A stretch of DNA of 64,000 nucleotides from Streptomyces seoulensis (GTDB taxonomy: Bacteria > Actinomycetota > Actinomycetes > Streptomycetales > Streptomycetaceae), in contig NZ_CP032229.1 in the NCBI RefSeq assembly GCF_004328625.1, positions 2,790,001 to 2,854,000 of the forward strand, given 5' to 3'. Position numbers and translations under genes: made by a program. Each line of letters opens with the position of its first letter. The stretch's first letter is position 1. Below the pieces are notes generated by a model, which was given only the letters and a program-made list of their open reading frames with translations, ran no database searches and was not told the DNA's origin. Shown piece after piece: positions 47,764-55,941 of this stretch.

Positions 47764-48324
47764 GTGACAGGTACCCCTTCCGTGGCTATCCAGGGTAACA
47801 CGGATACGGCGTCTTCTGAATGGCGTTTTCGCAGGTCAGGGCATATCTCGGGGCTTGACAACAGCAACAGGAACGTGCTGCGGACCACCTGCGGAACCGG
47901 GAATTCGCAGGTGGGAGCCACTCTGCGTGCAGAGTGAAACATCTACGTCACACGCCTCAGAGAGCCGCCACGATCGGTTGAATGTCCCGGTTTGCCCGCT
48001 TCCAAGCGTACGACTTCCGCTCCTGCGTTCGATGGCCGGAGCCGGGTACGAGACGAATCCGGAATTGATCACGCCACCCGGCGGTGATCAATTCCGGACA
48101 CGCGCGTATTCCTTCACGGAAATGCCAATCCGAATGGCGGACGGGAAGCGCGTGCCGGGTGATCAGGGGTGTGTCCGGTACCCCCAGCGGGAGGGAAGCG
48201 CGGCCGTTGGGGAGGGTCGGGTGCGGCGGCACGTGAACGGCTCGGTAGCCTGAGGGCGCTGACAGATCCTTAGGGCGGCTTTACAGGACAGCCGCCCCTG
48301 TGCGTTCAAGGAGTTGCCGCCGCC
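47764..48324. other. 560-bp gene-free region between carD and a lipoprotein gene
   Basis: The region holds the carD promoter, a 41-bp inverted repeat at 48058-48098 and the leader of the lipoprotein gene. Base composition is AT-richer than the genes around it. No frame in it looks like coding sequence. Confidence 0.5.
48058..48098. repeat. Long perfect inverted repeat (15-bp arms)
   Basis: TCCGGAATTGATCAC and GTGATCAATTCCGGA are exact reverse complements around an 11-nt centre. It lacks a T-tract and lies between divergent genes, so it is not an ordinary terminator for either. Regulatory site or structured RNA are both possible. Confidence 0.7.
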
Positions 48325-48981
48325 GTGAGCAGCAGCCTTCGACGCGGCGTCCTCGCCGCATCCGCCCTCGCGTTCTCGATCGCCTCGCTCGCCGCCTGCG
48401 GCGCCGGCAACAACGCCCAGACCCTGGAGATCCGGCCGGACAACGCCGAGACCAGTGTCGGGGCCATCAAGGTGCAGAACGCCCTCGTCATCACCCAGCC
48501 CGACGCCAAGGCCAACGGCCCGGCCGCCGTCGCCGCCACGCTGTTCAACAGCGGCGCGACCGACCAGGACCTCCAGTCGATCGCCGTCGACGGCAGCGAC
48601 GCCAAGGTCGAGCTGAAGCCCGCCAAGGGCGGCAAGCTCACCGTCCCGGCCCACGGCCGGCTCGTCATCGGCGGCAAGGACAACGCCTCCGCCATGCTGG
48701 CCAGCGGCCGCGAGGCGGTCCAGAACGGCAACGCGCAGAAGATCACCTTCACCTTCAGCAAGACCGGCACCGTCGGTCTGCGCGCCTTCGTCGTCCCGGC
48801 GACCAGCTACTTCAGCGGCTGGGGCCCGAGCGAGGTGCCCTCCGCGCCCGCCGCCGCGACCTCCTCGCCGTCCGGCAGCCCGTCCGGCAGCCCCTCCGCG
48901 AGCGACAAGCCCGCGGGCGACAAGCCCTCCGCCCCGGCGTCCTCCCCGAGCGACTCCGCGTCGGCGTCCGCGGGGCACTGA
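48325..48981 (+). CDS. Secreted lipoprotein with Ser/Pro-rich tail
   Basis: A 218-residue lipoprotein. The lipobox is LAAC with lipidated C25. The mature domain (about 30-165) is beta-rich (NALVITQPDAK, VAATLFNSGATDQDLQSI, VPAHGRLVIGG) and resembles the Ig-like/PCu(A)C-type sandwich seen in copper-chaperone relatives, but no clear Met/His metal motif is visible. The last 45 residues are SPSGSPSGSPSASDKP-type linker. It starts with GTG and converges on phoP. Confidence 0.82.
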   Translation: MSSSLRRGVLAASALAFSIASLAACGAGNNAQTLEIRPDNAETSVGAIKVQNALVITQPDAKANGPAAVAATLFNSGATDQDLQSIAVDGSDAKVELKPAKGGKLTVPAHGRLVIGGKDNASAMLASGREAVQNGNAQKITFTFSKTGTVGLRAFVVPATSYFSGWGPSEVPSAPAAATSSPSGSPSGSPSASDKPAGDKPSAPASSPSDSASASAGH

Positions 48982-48993
48982 GCCCGCAGGCCG

Positions 48994-49035
48994 TGACTGA
49001 AGGGGGGCACCCGGCCGGGTGCCCCCCTTCAGTCA
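48994..49035. terminator. Perfect 42-bp palindromic bidirectional terminator
   Basis: Two 21-nt arms (TGACTGAAGGGGGGCACCCGG in part and its exact complement) meet without a spacer between the convergent lipoprotein and phoP genes. Confidence 0.92.
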
Positions 49036-49054
49036 TGTGCCGGGCCCGTACGGC

Positions 49055-49735
49055 CTACGGCTCGAACTTGTAGCCCAGCCCGCGCACCGTCACCAGATAG
49101 CGCGGCGCGCCCGGGTCCGGCTCGATCTTGGCGCGCAGCCGCTTCACATGGACGTCGAGGGTCTTGGTGTCGCCCACGTAGTCCGCGCCCCACACCCGGT
49201 CGATGAGCTGCATCCGGGTCAGCACCCGGCCGGCGTTGCGCAGCAGCATCTCCAGCAGATCGAACTCCTTCAGCGGCAGGTCGACCTTGGCCCCGGACAC
49301 CGTCACCACATGGCGGTCGACGTCCATCCGGACCGGCCCGGCCTCCAGCGCCGCCGGGGTGACCTCCTCCGGCTCACCGCGCCGGCGCAGCACCGCGCGG
49401 ATACGGGCGACCAGCTCGCGGGAGGAGAAGGGCTTGGTGACGTAGTCGTCGGCCCCTATCTCCAGGCCGACGACCTTGTCGATCTCGCTGTCCTTGGCGG
49501 TCACCATGATCACCGGGACGTTGGAGCGGCCGCGCAGCTGGCGGCACACCTCGGTGCCGGGCAGCCCCGGCAGCATCAGGTCCAGCAGCACCAGGTCGGC
49601 GCCGTTGCGTTCGAACTCGTCCAGGCCGTCGGGGCCGGTCGCGGCGACGGCGACCTCGAAACCCTCCTTGCGCAGCATGTACGACAGGGCGTCGGAGAAG
49701 GACTCCTCGTCCTCGACGACGAGCACTCGGGTCAC
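49055..49735 (-). CDS. phoP: Phosphate response regulator PhoP
   Basis: A 226-residue OmpR-family regulator. The receiver domain has the phosphoacceptor D52 in LVLLDLMLPG and the switch Lys in DDYVTKPF; the winged-helix domain has KEFDLLEMLLRNAG and VHVKRLRAKIE. The GTG start at 49735 overlaps the phoR stop (GTGA). It controls phosphate scavenging genes and represses antibiotic production under phosphate limitation in Streptomyces. Confidence 0.97.
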   Translation of the reverse strand: MTRVLVVEDEESFSDALSYMLRKEGFEVAVAATGPDGLDEFERNGADLVLLDLMLPGLPGTEVCRQLRGRSNVPVIMVTAKDSEIDKVVGLEIGADDYVTKPFSSRELVARIRAVLRRRGEPEEVTPAALEAGPVRMDVDRHVVTVSGAKVDLPLKEFDLLEMLLRNAGRVLTRMQLIDRVWGADYVGDTKTLDVHVKRLRAKIEPDPGAPRYLVTVRGLGYKFEP

Positions 49736-51003
49736 GGAAGGACCTCCGGGGAGGGAAGCGAAGCGTACGGGGACTGGTCGGCCGTGCCGGACGCGTCGTC
49801 GAGTCCGGGATGCCTGGCCGCGCGGTCGCGGGCGACGCCCGCCTCCGGCAGCCGCAGGGTGAAGGTGGAGCCCTGGCCCTCGGCGCTCCACACCGAGACC
49901 TCGCCGCCGTGCGAGGCGACCACGTGCTTGACGATGGCGAGGCCGAGGCCGGTGCCGCCGGTGGCGCGCGAGCGGGCGGGGTCGACGCGGTAGAAGCGCT
50001 CGAAGATGCGCTCCTTGTCCCTGTCGGAGATGCCGATGCCCTGGTCGGTGACGGCGAGTTCGATCAGCTCGCCGCCCGGGGCGGAGATCCGGCGGGCGGA
50101 GATGCCCACGCGGGTGTGGGCCGGGGAGTAGTTGACGGCGTTCTCGACAAGGTTGCCGAGGGCCGCGGCGAGCTGGCCGCGGTTGCCCCAGACGTGCAGG
50201 CCGGCCCGTACCGCGCCGCGCGGGTCCTGGATGGCGGTGGCCATGGTGATCTGTTTCGTGCCGGCCTGGTGGCGGCAGCGGTCGACGGCCTCGGCGACCA
50301 GCTCGTCCACCCGGACCGGCTCGGCGTCCTCCAGCGGGTCGTCGTTCTGCACCCGCGAGAGGTCGATCAGCTCCTGCACCAGGTTGGTCAGCCGGGTGGC
50401 CTCGATCTGCATCCGCCCGGCGAAGCGCTGGACCGCGTCGGGTTCGTCGGAGGCGTCCATGACAGCCTCGGAAAGCAGCGAGAGCGCTCCTACGGGGGTT
50501 TTCAGCTCGTGGCTCACATTGGCCACGAAGTCACGGCGTACCGCCTCGATGCGACGGGCCTCGGTCAGATCCTCGACCAGGAGCAGCACCAGCCGGGAGC
50601 CGAGCGGGGCCACGCGCGCGGACACGGCCAGGGCCTCGCCCCGTCCGGTGCCGCGCCGGGGCAGGTCCAGCTCGACCTGTCGTATCTCCCCGTCGCGCCG
50701 GGTGTCGCGCGCCATCTGGAGCATCGGCTCCACGGCGAGCTTGCCGCCCCGGACGAGTCCGAGGGCGTACGCGGCGGAGCTGGCCTTGACCACGGCGTCG
50801 GCCTCGTCGAGGACGACGGCGGAGGAGCGGAGCACCGAGAGCACGGTGTCCACGCCGGGCGGGAGCACCGCGTCGGTGTGCAGGGAGGTACGGGTGGGGC
50901 GCTTCTGGTCGCGTTCGCTCCAGCGGAACGCCAGCATGGCGATGACACCGGTGAGTACACCGGCGATCGCCGCCGCTGCGGCGACCGCCGCGTTCACGTC
51001 CAT
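49732..51003 (-). CDS. phoR: Phosphate sensor histidine kinase PhoR
   Basis: A 423-residue kinase. One N-terminal membrane helix (about residues 5-25), a PAS-like region, the H-box NVSHELKTPVGAL, N-box GNLVENAVNYSP, and the GIGISDRDKERIFERF and GGTGLGLAIVKHV ATP-binding boxes are all present. It phosphorylates PhoP when phosphate is low. The first gene of phoR-phoP, it diverges from phoU across the PHO box at 51077-51109. Confidence 0.97.
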   Translation of the reverse strand: MDVNAAVAAAAAIAGVLTGVIAMLAFRWSERDQKRPTRTSLHTDAVLPPGVDTVLSVLRSSAVVLDEADAVVKASSAAYALGLVRGGKLAVEPMLQMARDTRRDGEIRQVELDLPRRGTGRGEALAVSARVAPLGSRLVLLLVEDLTEARRIEAVRRDFVANVSHELKTPVGALSLLSEAVMDASDEPDAVQRFAGRMQIEATRLTNLVQELIDLSRVQNDDPLEDAEPVRVDELVAEAVDRCRHQAGTKQITMATAIQDPRGAVRAGLHVWGNRGQLAAALGNLVENAVNYSPAHTRVGISARRISAPGGELIELAVTDQGIGISDRDKERIFERFYRVDPARSRATGGTGLGLAIVKHVVASHGGEVSVWSAEGQGSTFTLRLPEAGVARDRAARHPGLDDASGTADQSPYASLPSPEVLP

Positions 51004-51076
51004 GTCACAAGGTTAGGCATGGCGTCCGCCCCGGCCACAGCCACCGTCGTGCGACCTCGGGCACTCGTCGCCCAGA

Positions 51077-51109
51077 GTTCACCTCCAGGCCAGTGGTGGT
51101 TCATTCATG
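51077..51109. promoter_or_regulatory. PHO box between phoR and phoU
   Basis: GTTCACCTCCA and GTTCATTCATG are 22 bp apart in direct repeat, i.e. two good 11-nt direct-repeat units with a degenerate unit between. This is the PhoP operator design of Streptomyces, and the phoRP-phoU intergenic region is a known target. It would serve both divergent transcripts. Confidence 0.82.
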
Positions 51110-51207
51110 CGGGCGGAAACGGACGCGTACGGGACGCAACGTGGGAGCGTGGGGTTCGGCCAGGTACTTGGGGCCCCCGGAAGACACGTAGTAGGAGAGG
51201 GAACCTG

Positions 51208-51879
51208 ATGCGGGACGCGTACCACGAGGAACTGGACTCGATCGGCGACGGTCTGGTGGAGATGGCCCGGCTGGTCGGCTCCGCGATCGGGCGCGCCACC
51301 ACCGCCATCCTGGACGCCGACCTGAAGCTGGCCGAGAGCGTGATCGAGGCGGACCAGCGGGTCGACGAACTCCAGCACGACCTGGAGGCGCGGGCGATAG
51401 CCCTGCTGGCGCGGCAGCAGCCGGTGGCGACGGACCTGCGCATCGTCGTCACCTCGCTCCGGATGTCGGCCGACCTGGAGCGCTCGGGCGACCTCGCCCA
51501 GCACGTGGCCAAGCTGACCCGGCTGCGGTTCCCCGAGCGCGCGGTCCCGCAGGACCTGCACGCCACCATCCTGGAGATGGGCCAGCTCGCGCAGCGCCTC
51601 ATGGCGAAGGCGGCGGAGGTCATCATCACCAAGGACGTCGACCTGGCGCTCCAGCTGGAGCAGGACGACGACGACATGGACCTCCTCCACCGCACCCTCT
51701 TCCAGCACCTCATCGACGACCGCTGGAAGCACGGCATCGAGACGGCGGTCGACGTCACCCTGCTGGGCCGCTACTACGAGCGGTACGCGGACCACGCGGT
51801 GGCCGTCGCGAAGCGCGTCGTCTACCTCGTGACGGGCGAACACGCGGACGAGCTCCAGCAGGAGAACACGGGGGGCTGA
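51208..51879 (+). CDS. phoU: Phosphate transport/signalling regulator PhoU
   Basis: A 223-residue all-helical PhoU protein. It starts MRDAYHEELDSIGDGLVEMARLVG and carries two PhoU repeats with VTSLRMSADLERSGDLAQHVAKLTR and a second set of metal-binding acidic residues (RYYERYADHAVAVAKRV). It damps PhoR signalling. AGGAGAGG upstream supports ATG 51208. Divergent from phoRP. Confidence 0.96.
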   Translation: MRDAYHEELDSIGDGLVEMARLVGSAIGRATTAILDADLKLAESVIEADQRVDELQHDLEARAIALLARQQPVATDLRIVVTSLRMSADLERSGDLAQHVAKLTRLRFPERAVPQDLHATILEMGQLAQRLMAKAAEVIITKDVDLALQLEQDDDDMDLLHRTLFQHLIDDRWKHGIETAVDVTLLGRYYERYADHAVAVAKRVVYLVTGEHADELQQENTGG

Positions 51880-51941
51880 GCGGCCCTCTCTGAGTACGGG
51901 TACTCATGTGCGGCCCCGCCGGCCAGCCGCACGCTGCCTCC

Positions 51942-52337
51942 ATGACCGAATCCCTCCCGGCCCCAAGACGCCGGTTCCCCTGGTCGCACCGGACCCGCCT
52001 GGGCGTGGACCTGGCGCTGGCTATCCCGCTGTTCCTCCTGGAGATCGTTTGGGTGGTGCTGGACGCGGTATACGGGCGCGGCCTCGAGGTATGGGCGGCG
52101 CAGGGCGAACAGGCGCGGATCGACGCGGCCGACCTCGCGTTCATGGACCGCCTGCAGGTCCTGCAGATCGTGGTCGTCGTCCTGGCCGTCCTCGCGGCGG
52201 TCTTCCGCGCCCGCTGGACGGCGATCGCCCACCTGCTGGTGGCCCTCTTGCTGGGCGGCGCGCTGGCGGGCGAGCACCGCGACGGGGAGAAGAGCCACTC
52301 GGCACCGGGGTGTGTCAGGTACAGCGCGAACTGTTGA
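51942..52337 (+). CDS. Small membrane protein of unknown function
   Basis: A 131-residue protein with two to three hydrophobic helices (LALAIPLFLLEIVWVVLDAV, LQVLQIVVVVLAVLAAVF, IAHLLVALLLGGAL). A short basic head (PAPRRRFPWSHRTR) sets the cytoplasmic side. I do not recognise it; it follows phoU by 62 bp on the same strand. Confidence 0.6.
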   Translation: MTESLPAPRRRFPWSHRTRLGVDLALAIPLFLLEIVWVVLDAVYGRGLEVWAAQGEQARIDAADLAFMDRLQVLQIVVVVLAVLAAVFRARWTAIAHLLVALLLGGALAGEHRDGEKSHSAPGCVRYSANC

Positions 52338-52492
52338 GAGCGGCTGGTGCCCTCCGTGCCGTAGAAGCCTGGGCGCGGGGGGCTCGCGGTGGTGATGTTC
52401 GGCGTGCGGGCGCATCCGTGCGCCGTTGATGCGCCCAGTGCAGCGGGCATGGAATGGGCGGGGGCACCTGGCCCCCGTGTCGAGGAGGACCC

Positions 52493-52648
52493 ATGCCCGA
52501 ATCCCCGAGCACCACGACCGACCCCACCCAGGACCGCGACGGCGACCAGCCCGCCCAGATCAGAAGCCTGCCGTTGCTGGCCGCCTGCGGCTGCGGCTCG
52601 GGCTGCGGCTGCGGCTGCCAGCAGGGCGCGCCCTGCCAGTGCGGCTGA
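52493..52648 (+). CDS. 51-residue Cys/Gly-rich peptide
   Basis: ATG 52493 is preceded by GAGGAGG at ideal spacing. The first 30 residues are acidic and Thr/Asp/Gln-rich (MPESPSTTTDPTQDRDGDQP), then the tail is a Cys-Gly block, CGCGSGCGCGCQQG, ending CQCG. Seven cysteines lie in the last 20 residues, and there is no signal peptide. A cytosolic metal-binding (metallothionein-like) peptide or a ribosomally made precursor are the possible readings. The gene is followed at once by a strong terminator, so it is its own transcript. The nickel-binding protein gene comes next. Confidence 0.75.
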   Translation: MPESPSTTTDPTQDRDGDQPAQIRSLPLLAACGCGSGCGCGCQQGAPCQCG

Positions 52649-52662
52649 GGACGACAGCGGTG

Positions 52663-52691
52663 GAGGGGCCCCGGGAACTCCGGGGCCCCTC
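52663..52691 (+). terminator. Terminator after the Cys-rich peptide gene
   Basis: GAGGGGCCCCGG and CCGGGGCCCCTC form a perfect 12-bp stem with a 5-nt loop, 15 bp past the stop. Confidence 0.92.
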
Positions 52692-52768
52692 GGCGTGTGG
52701 GGACAAGTCGCCATGAGGGGACGTCCGGGCCCAGCATGGAGGGAGGGACATCGCAAGGAGGTGTGACC

Positions 52769-53017
52769 ATGACCAAGTTCATGGACGTCCACCACGGCAT
52801 GGAAGGCATCACGGCCGACGAGCTGGCGCGGGCCCACCAGGCCGACCTCGACATCGAGCAGGACGAGGACATGCACTTCGAGGCCACCTGGGCGGACCCG
52901 GAGTCCGGCACGGTCTACTGCCTGTCCGAGGCCCCGTCGGCCGAGGCGGTCCAGCGCATCCACGAGCGCGCCGGACACAAACCGGACGAGGTGCACGCGG
53001 TACCGCTCCACATCTGA
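52769..53017 (+). CDS. SCO4226-type nickel-binding protein (DUF4242)
   Basis: An 82-residue ferredoxin-like-fold protein. MTKFMDVHHGMEGITADEL opens it, with conserved His and Asp/Glu that can bind metal (HQADLDIEQDEDMHFEATW). The S. coelicolor counterpart has been described as a nickel-binding dimer. AAGGAGG upstream at good spacing supports the start. It sits just past the Cys-rich peptide gene, giving two possible metal proteins side by side. Confidence 0.88.
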   Translation: MTKFMDVHHGMEGITADELARAHQADLDIEQDEDMHFEATWADPESGTVYCLSEAPSAEAVQRIHERAGHKPDEVHAVPLHI

Positions 53018-53049
53018 CCGCCGTGAGGCTCGCGATCTGACGGCCGTAA

Positions 53050-53081
53050 GGCTCGCGCGGCCGCCATGCCCCGCGCGAGCC
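53050..53081 (+). terminator. Terminator after the nickel-binding gene
   Basis: GGCTCGCGCGG and CCGCGCGAGCC form an 11-bp stem. Just before it, a 20-bp unit (TGACSGCCGTRAGGCTCGCG) is repeated in tandem with two changes. Confidence 0.75.
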
Positions 53082-53112
53082 GGTGCTTGCCGCCCGGCCG
53101 GAGCCGCCCAGT

Positions 53113-54297
53113 TCACCCCGCCTGCGGGATCGGCGTCCGGGCGCGGTGCGTCATCGTGACGACGGCCGCCACCAGGGTCGAGGCGACGCAGCCGGTGGCC
53201 AGTACCGGGCTCGGGGTGAAGGTGACGGCGAGGACGGCGAGGATGCCCACGGCCCAGACGGCGTCCTGCGCATCGAGCCTGACCGCCCCGCGGTGCAGCA
53301 GCCGCAGGACGGCGACATACAGCGCGACCGGCACCGTGTACGCCGCCGCGACCGCAAGCCTGCCGAGGTGCGCGTGCCCCGTGAGGTGTGCGATCTCGAC
53401 CGCGAGCCCGGCCCCGACGGCCGCTGCGGAGGCGAAGACGAAGTAGTGCCCGTAGCCCCAGCGGAGCGCCGTGTTCAAGGAGTTGAGCTTGTCGGCCGCG
53501 CTCTGGGTGAAGTACAGCCACCACATGGCGAAGACGGTGAGGATGCCGCCGACGGCCGGCGGGGCGATGTCGCCGAGGGAGACCTCGGTGTCGAGGGCGG
53601 CCCGTACGGTGGCCGTGGCGGCGGTGATGGACTCGCCGAGGACGATCAGGGTGAACAGGCCGTACCGCTCGGCGATGTGGTGCGGATGCCAGGTGGTCCG
53701 ACCGGCGCGCTCCGCCCAAGCGGGGACGGCGAGTTCGGCGACGACGAGGACGAAGAAGGCCGGCAGCCCGGCATCGTCCGGCAGCGCCAGCCGTACGACC
53801 CAGCCGATCTGCACGACGAGGACGCCGACCGCGTACCGCAGGCAGGTCCGCCGGTGTTCGGGGTCGCTGCGGGCGGCGCGCAGCCACTGGCTCACCATGG
53901 CCAGGCGCATCACGACGTACCCGTAGGTGATGACCGTGAAGTCGTAGTGCTCCAGCGCCTTCGACGCGCCCGCCGCCAGCACGAGCGCGCCGGCGATCTG
54001 GAGCAGGGTGAGCAGGCGGTACGGCACGTCGTCGGTGTCGTAGGCCGAGGCGAACCAGGTGAAGTTCATCCAGGCCCACCAGATGGCGAAGAACACGAGG
54101 GCGTACCCGAGCACGCCGTGCCCGACCTTCCCGGCCGCCATCTCATGCTCGAAGGCCGCGGCGGTCTGGGCCACGGCCGTGACGAAGCAGAGGTCGAAGA
54201 AGAGCTCGAGAACGGTGGCGGTCCGGTGCCGCTCGCCGCTGAGGCGGGGGACCATGGGGCGGCGCCAGGCGCTGCCGCTGGGCTGTGGATGGTTCAT
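53113..54297 (-). CDS. ltrA: Low-temperature requirement protein LtrA family
   Basis: A 394-residue integral membrane protein with about ten to twelve hydrophobic helices. The LtrA start TATVLELFFDLCFVTAVAQ, the WWAWMNFTWFASAYDTDDVPYR segment and the HPHHIAERYGLFTLIVLGESI signature are all intact. Its biochemical role is not established; Listeria LtrA is needed for growth in the cold. It is convergent with the nickel-protein gene. Confidence 0.92.
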   Translation of the reverse strand: MNHPQPSGSAWRRPMVPRLSGERHRTATVLELFFDLCFVTAVAQTAAAFEHEMAAGKVGHGVLGYALVFFAIWWAWMNFTWFASAYDTDDVPYRLLTLLQIAGALVLAAGASKALEHYDFTVITYGYVVMRLAMVSQWLRAARSDPEHRRTCLRYAVGVLVVQIGWVVRLALPDDAGLPAFFVLVVAELAVPAWAERAGRTTWHPHHIAERYGLFTLIVLGESITAATATVRAALDTEVSLGDIAPPAVGGILTVFAMWWLYFTQSAADKLNSLNTALRWGYGHYFVFASAAAVGAGLAVEIAHLTGHAHLGRLAVAAAYTVPVALYVAVLRLLHRGAVRLDAQDAVWAVGILAVLAVTFTPSPVLATGCVASTLVAAVVTMTHRARTPIPQAG

Positions 54298-54466
54298 GAC
54301 GTCCCGTCATCGAGTGCGGAGCCCCGCGTGGGCCTTCCCGGCCACCCATGCTGCCGCACACTTTCGCCGCGGCGGGGCGTCTGCCTCCGCGGCACCGCGA
54401 GACGTCCTGAGGGCCGGGCCGGGGCTCGACTTCACCTCCGGAGCGCCGAACCTCGGTTACGAGGAC

Positions 54467-54679
54467 TCACCTCTTACGGAGCTTCCCCGCCGACTTCTTC
54501 AGCTCTGCCTGACCCCGCTCGGTCCAGTCGCCTTGGTGGCGGTAGCACCGCGAGGTGCCCTTCATCGTCTTGTTCCCACAACTACCGCCGCCCTTCTTCG
54601 GCCAACCGCACTTTCCCTGCCTCCACTCACCCACGACCCACCCCGGCGATCCGCTCCGTTTCCGCCGTCCAGCGTGCAC
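54467..54679 (-). CDS. Zinc-ribbon-like mini protein
   Basis: A 70-residue basic protein. KCGWPKKGGGSCGNKTMKG and SRCYRHQG give the ligands C-x9-C-x10-C-x2-H, like the small zinc motifs seen in some phage-borne and mobile proteins. The C-terminus is a lysine-rich tail (ELKKSAGKLRKR). I do not know its function. It opens the accessory region and lies among non-coding, GC-diverse sequence. Confidence 0.55.
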   Translation of the reverse strand: MHAGRRKRSGSPGWVVGEWRQGKCGWPKKGGGSCGNKTMKGTSRCYRHQGDWTERGQAELKKSAGKLRKR

Positions 54680-54969
54680 GGATCAGCGAGCGCGGGGCAG
54701 GGCGCGCGACCGGCGACTTCACGTCCTGGAGCGCACGCGGGGATCCCTCGGGGGCTCTTGGGAGGCGGACCCCCGTTGTCGGTGCCGGTGGCCAGGGTCG
54801 CTGACGCGCGGTCGGCTTCCGGGGGTTCCAGCTCTGTAGAGAATGGTTGACATCCCCGGCCTGTCAGGGGGCGGCCCGGTGAGACATCCGGGACCCGACC
54901 GACGGCCGGGCCGAGCCGATGGCCAAGCAGTGACCTGCCGGCGCCGACCGCGCACCCCCTCCGAAGAAC

Positions 54970-55386
54970 TCAGGCGGAGACAGCCCGCCACCGGTCCGTG
55001 ATGCACCCCTCTTCCATGTCCCACCACTCCTTGACGACACCGTGGTCGAGCAGCCTCCGCACCTTGGCGAGGTCCGCGGTGGGCGGGACGTCCAGGGCGA
55101 CCATGCCGAACCGCCCTATGCCCTCACCGTCGACGCCGAGGTCCCGAAACGCGTTGATCACGCTCTGCCGTGCCGGCCCCGAGCCGCCGTCACGGAACAC
55201 GATGAGGCGGATGGTGCAGTTCCCCGAACACCGGACCACCTCCCCGGCCCACCGCACGCCCTCCTCGTCGGGCTCGGTGACCACGACATCCCCGCAGGCG
55301 AGGCCTCGGACGAACCAAGGGATGCTGTCGAGCCGCGCGGTGCCGTCACCGTGGTCGACCGCTGTCTGAACCTCAGCCGACGACAG
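54970..55386 (-). pseudogene. DUF4265 protein lacking its N-terminus
   Basis: A leftward frame runs from 55386 to the stop at 54970. The region from GTG 55284 (VVTEPDEEGVRWAGEVV, CTIRLIVFRDGG) is a DUF4265 core. Residues further upstream in the same frame (ARLDSIPWFVRGLACGDVV) are also conserved in that family, but no ATG/GTG precedes them and a TGA stops the frame at 55387-55389. So the 5' end is lost, and the GTG start would give only a trimmed 104-residue protein. Likely a broken gene. Confidence 0.65.
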
Positions 55387-55626
55387 TCAGCCACGACGAT
55401 GGGTCAGCCGCCCGTGCAGGCACGCGTGTGGCTCGCTGTGCCCCCGCCGACCTGAGCCACGCTGTCGACCGTCGACCAGCACTTGGGCGGGGATGCTGCC
55501 TTGGGCTGGTGTGGGTTTCACCTGCGCTGACGGTTCGCAGACGTCCGGGCTTGTTTGCCGCTGTCCGCATGCGTTGTCACGCAGTTAGACACTCACCCAG
55601 GCTGCACTGAGGTCAGAGGCTGTTTG

Positions 55627-55941
55627 ATGCACCATGACCAACTGGAAAACGGCTTCGTCGTGAAGCCTGGTCTCGGCATGATTACCACCGTGCGTGCGGA
55701 CTGGGACTATCGCAGGCACGGGCGGTACAGGCTGACGGAGACGGAGCGCGGCGATATCTGGGGCGTGTGCGCCGCAGTGGACGGACTCTTCGGGGAGCCC
55801 CGGCGCGGGACGTATGAACTGTTCGCCCGGGTGCCGGAAGGTGCCCAGGTCGGGGGCTGGGTCGGCAGCCGGGTGTGGATGGTGCCGGACGACGATGCAC
55901 TTGAGCCTTTGCTGGAGGACGCGGAGGCTCCAGGACAGCTC
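55627..55941 (+). pseudogene. 5' part of an unidentified gene cut by IS sequence
   Basis: From ATG 55627 (AGAGG upstream) a protein-like frame runs MHHDQLENGFVVKPGLG, YRLTETERGDIWGVCAAVDG and RGTYELFARVPEGAQVGGWV, then reaches the edge of the IS5-like remnant at about 55941 and becomes antisense transposase. About 105 residues remain. I do not recognise the family. Confidence 0.5.

Noticed and set aside
50480..50500. Second LacI-type operator (GAGAGCGCTC) inside phoR
   Set aside because: Only a short part matches the palindrome and it lies in a conserved coding sequence, so it is most likely chance.
53016..53060. Tandem 20-bp repeat as a possible regulatory array
   Set aside because: Only two imperfect units are present and they merge into the nickel-gene terminator, so a local duplication is the simpler reading.
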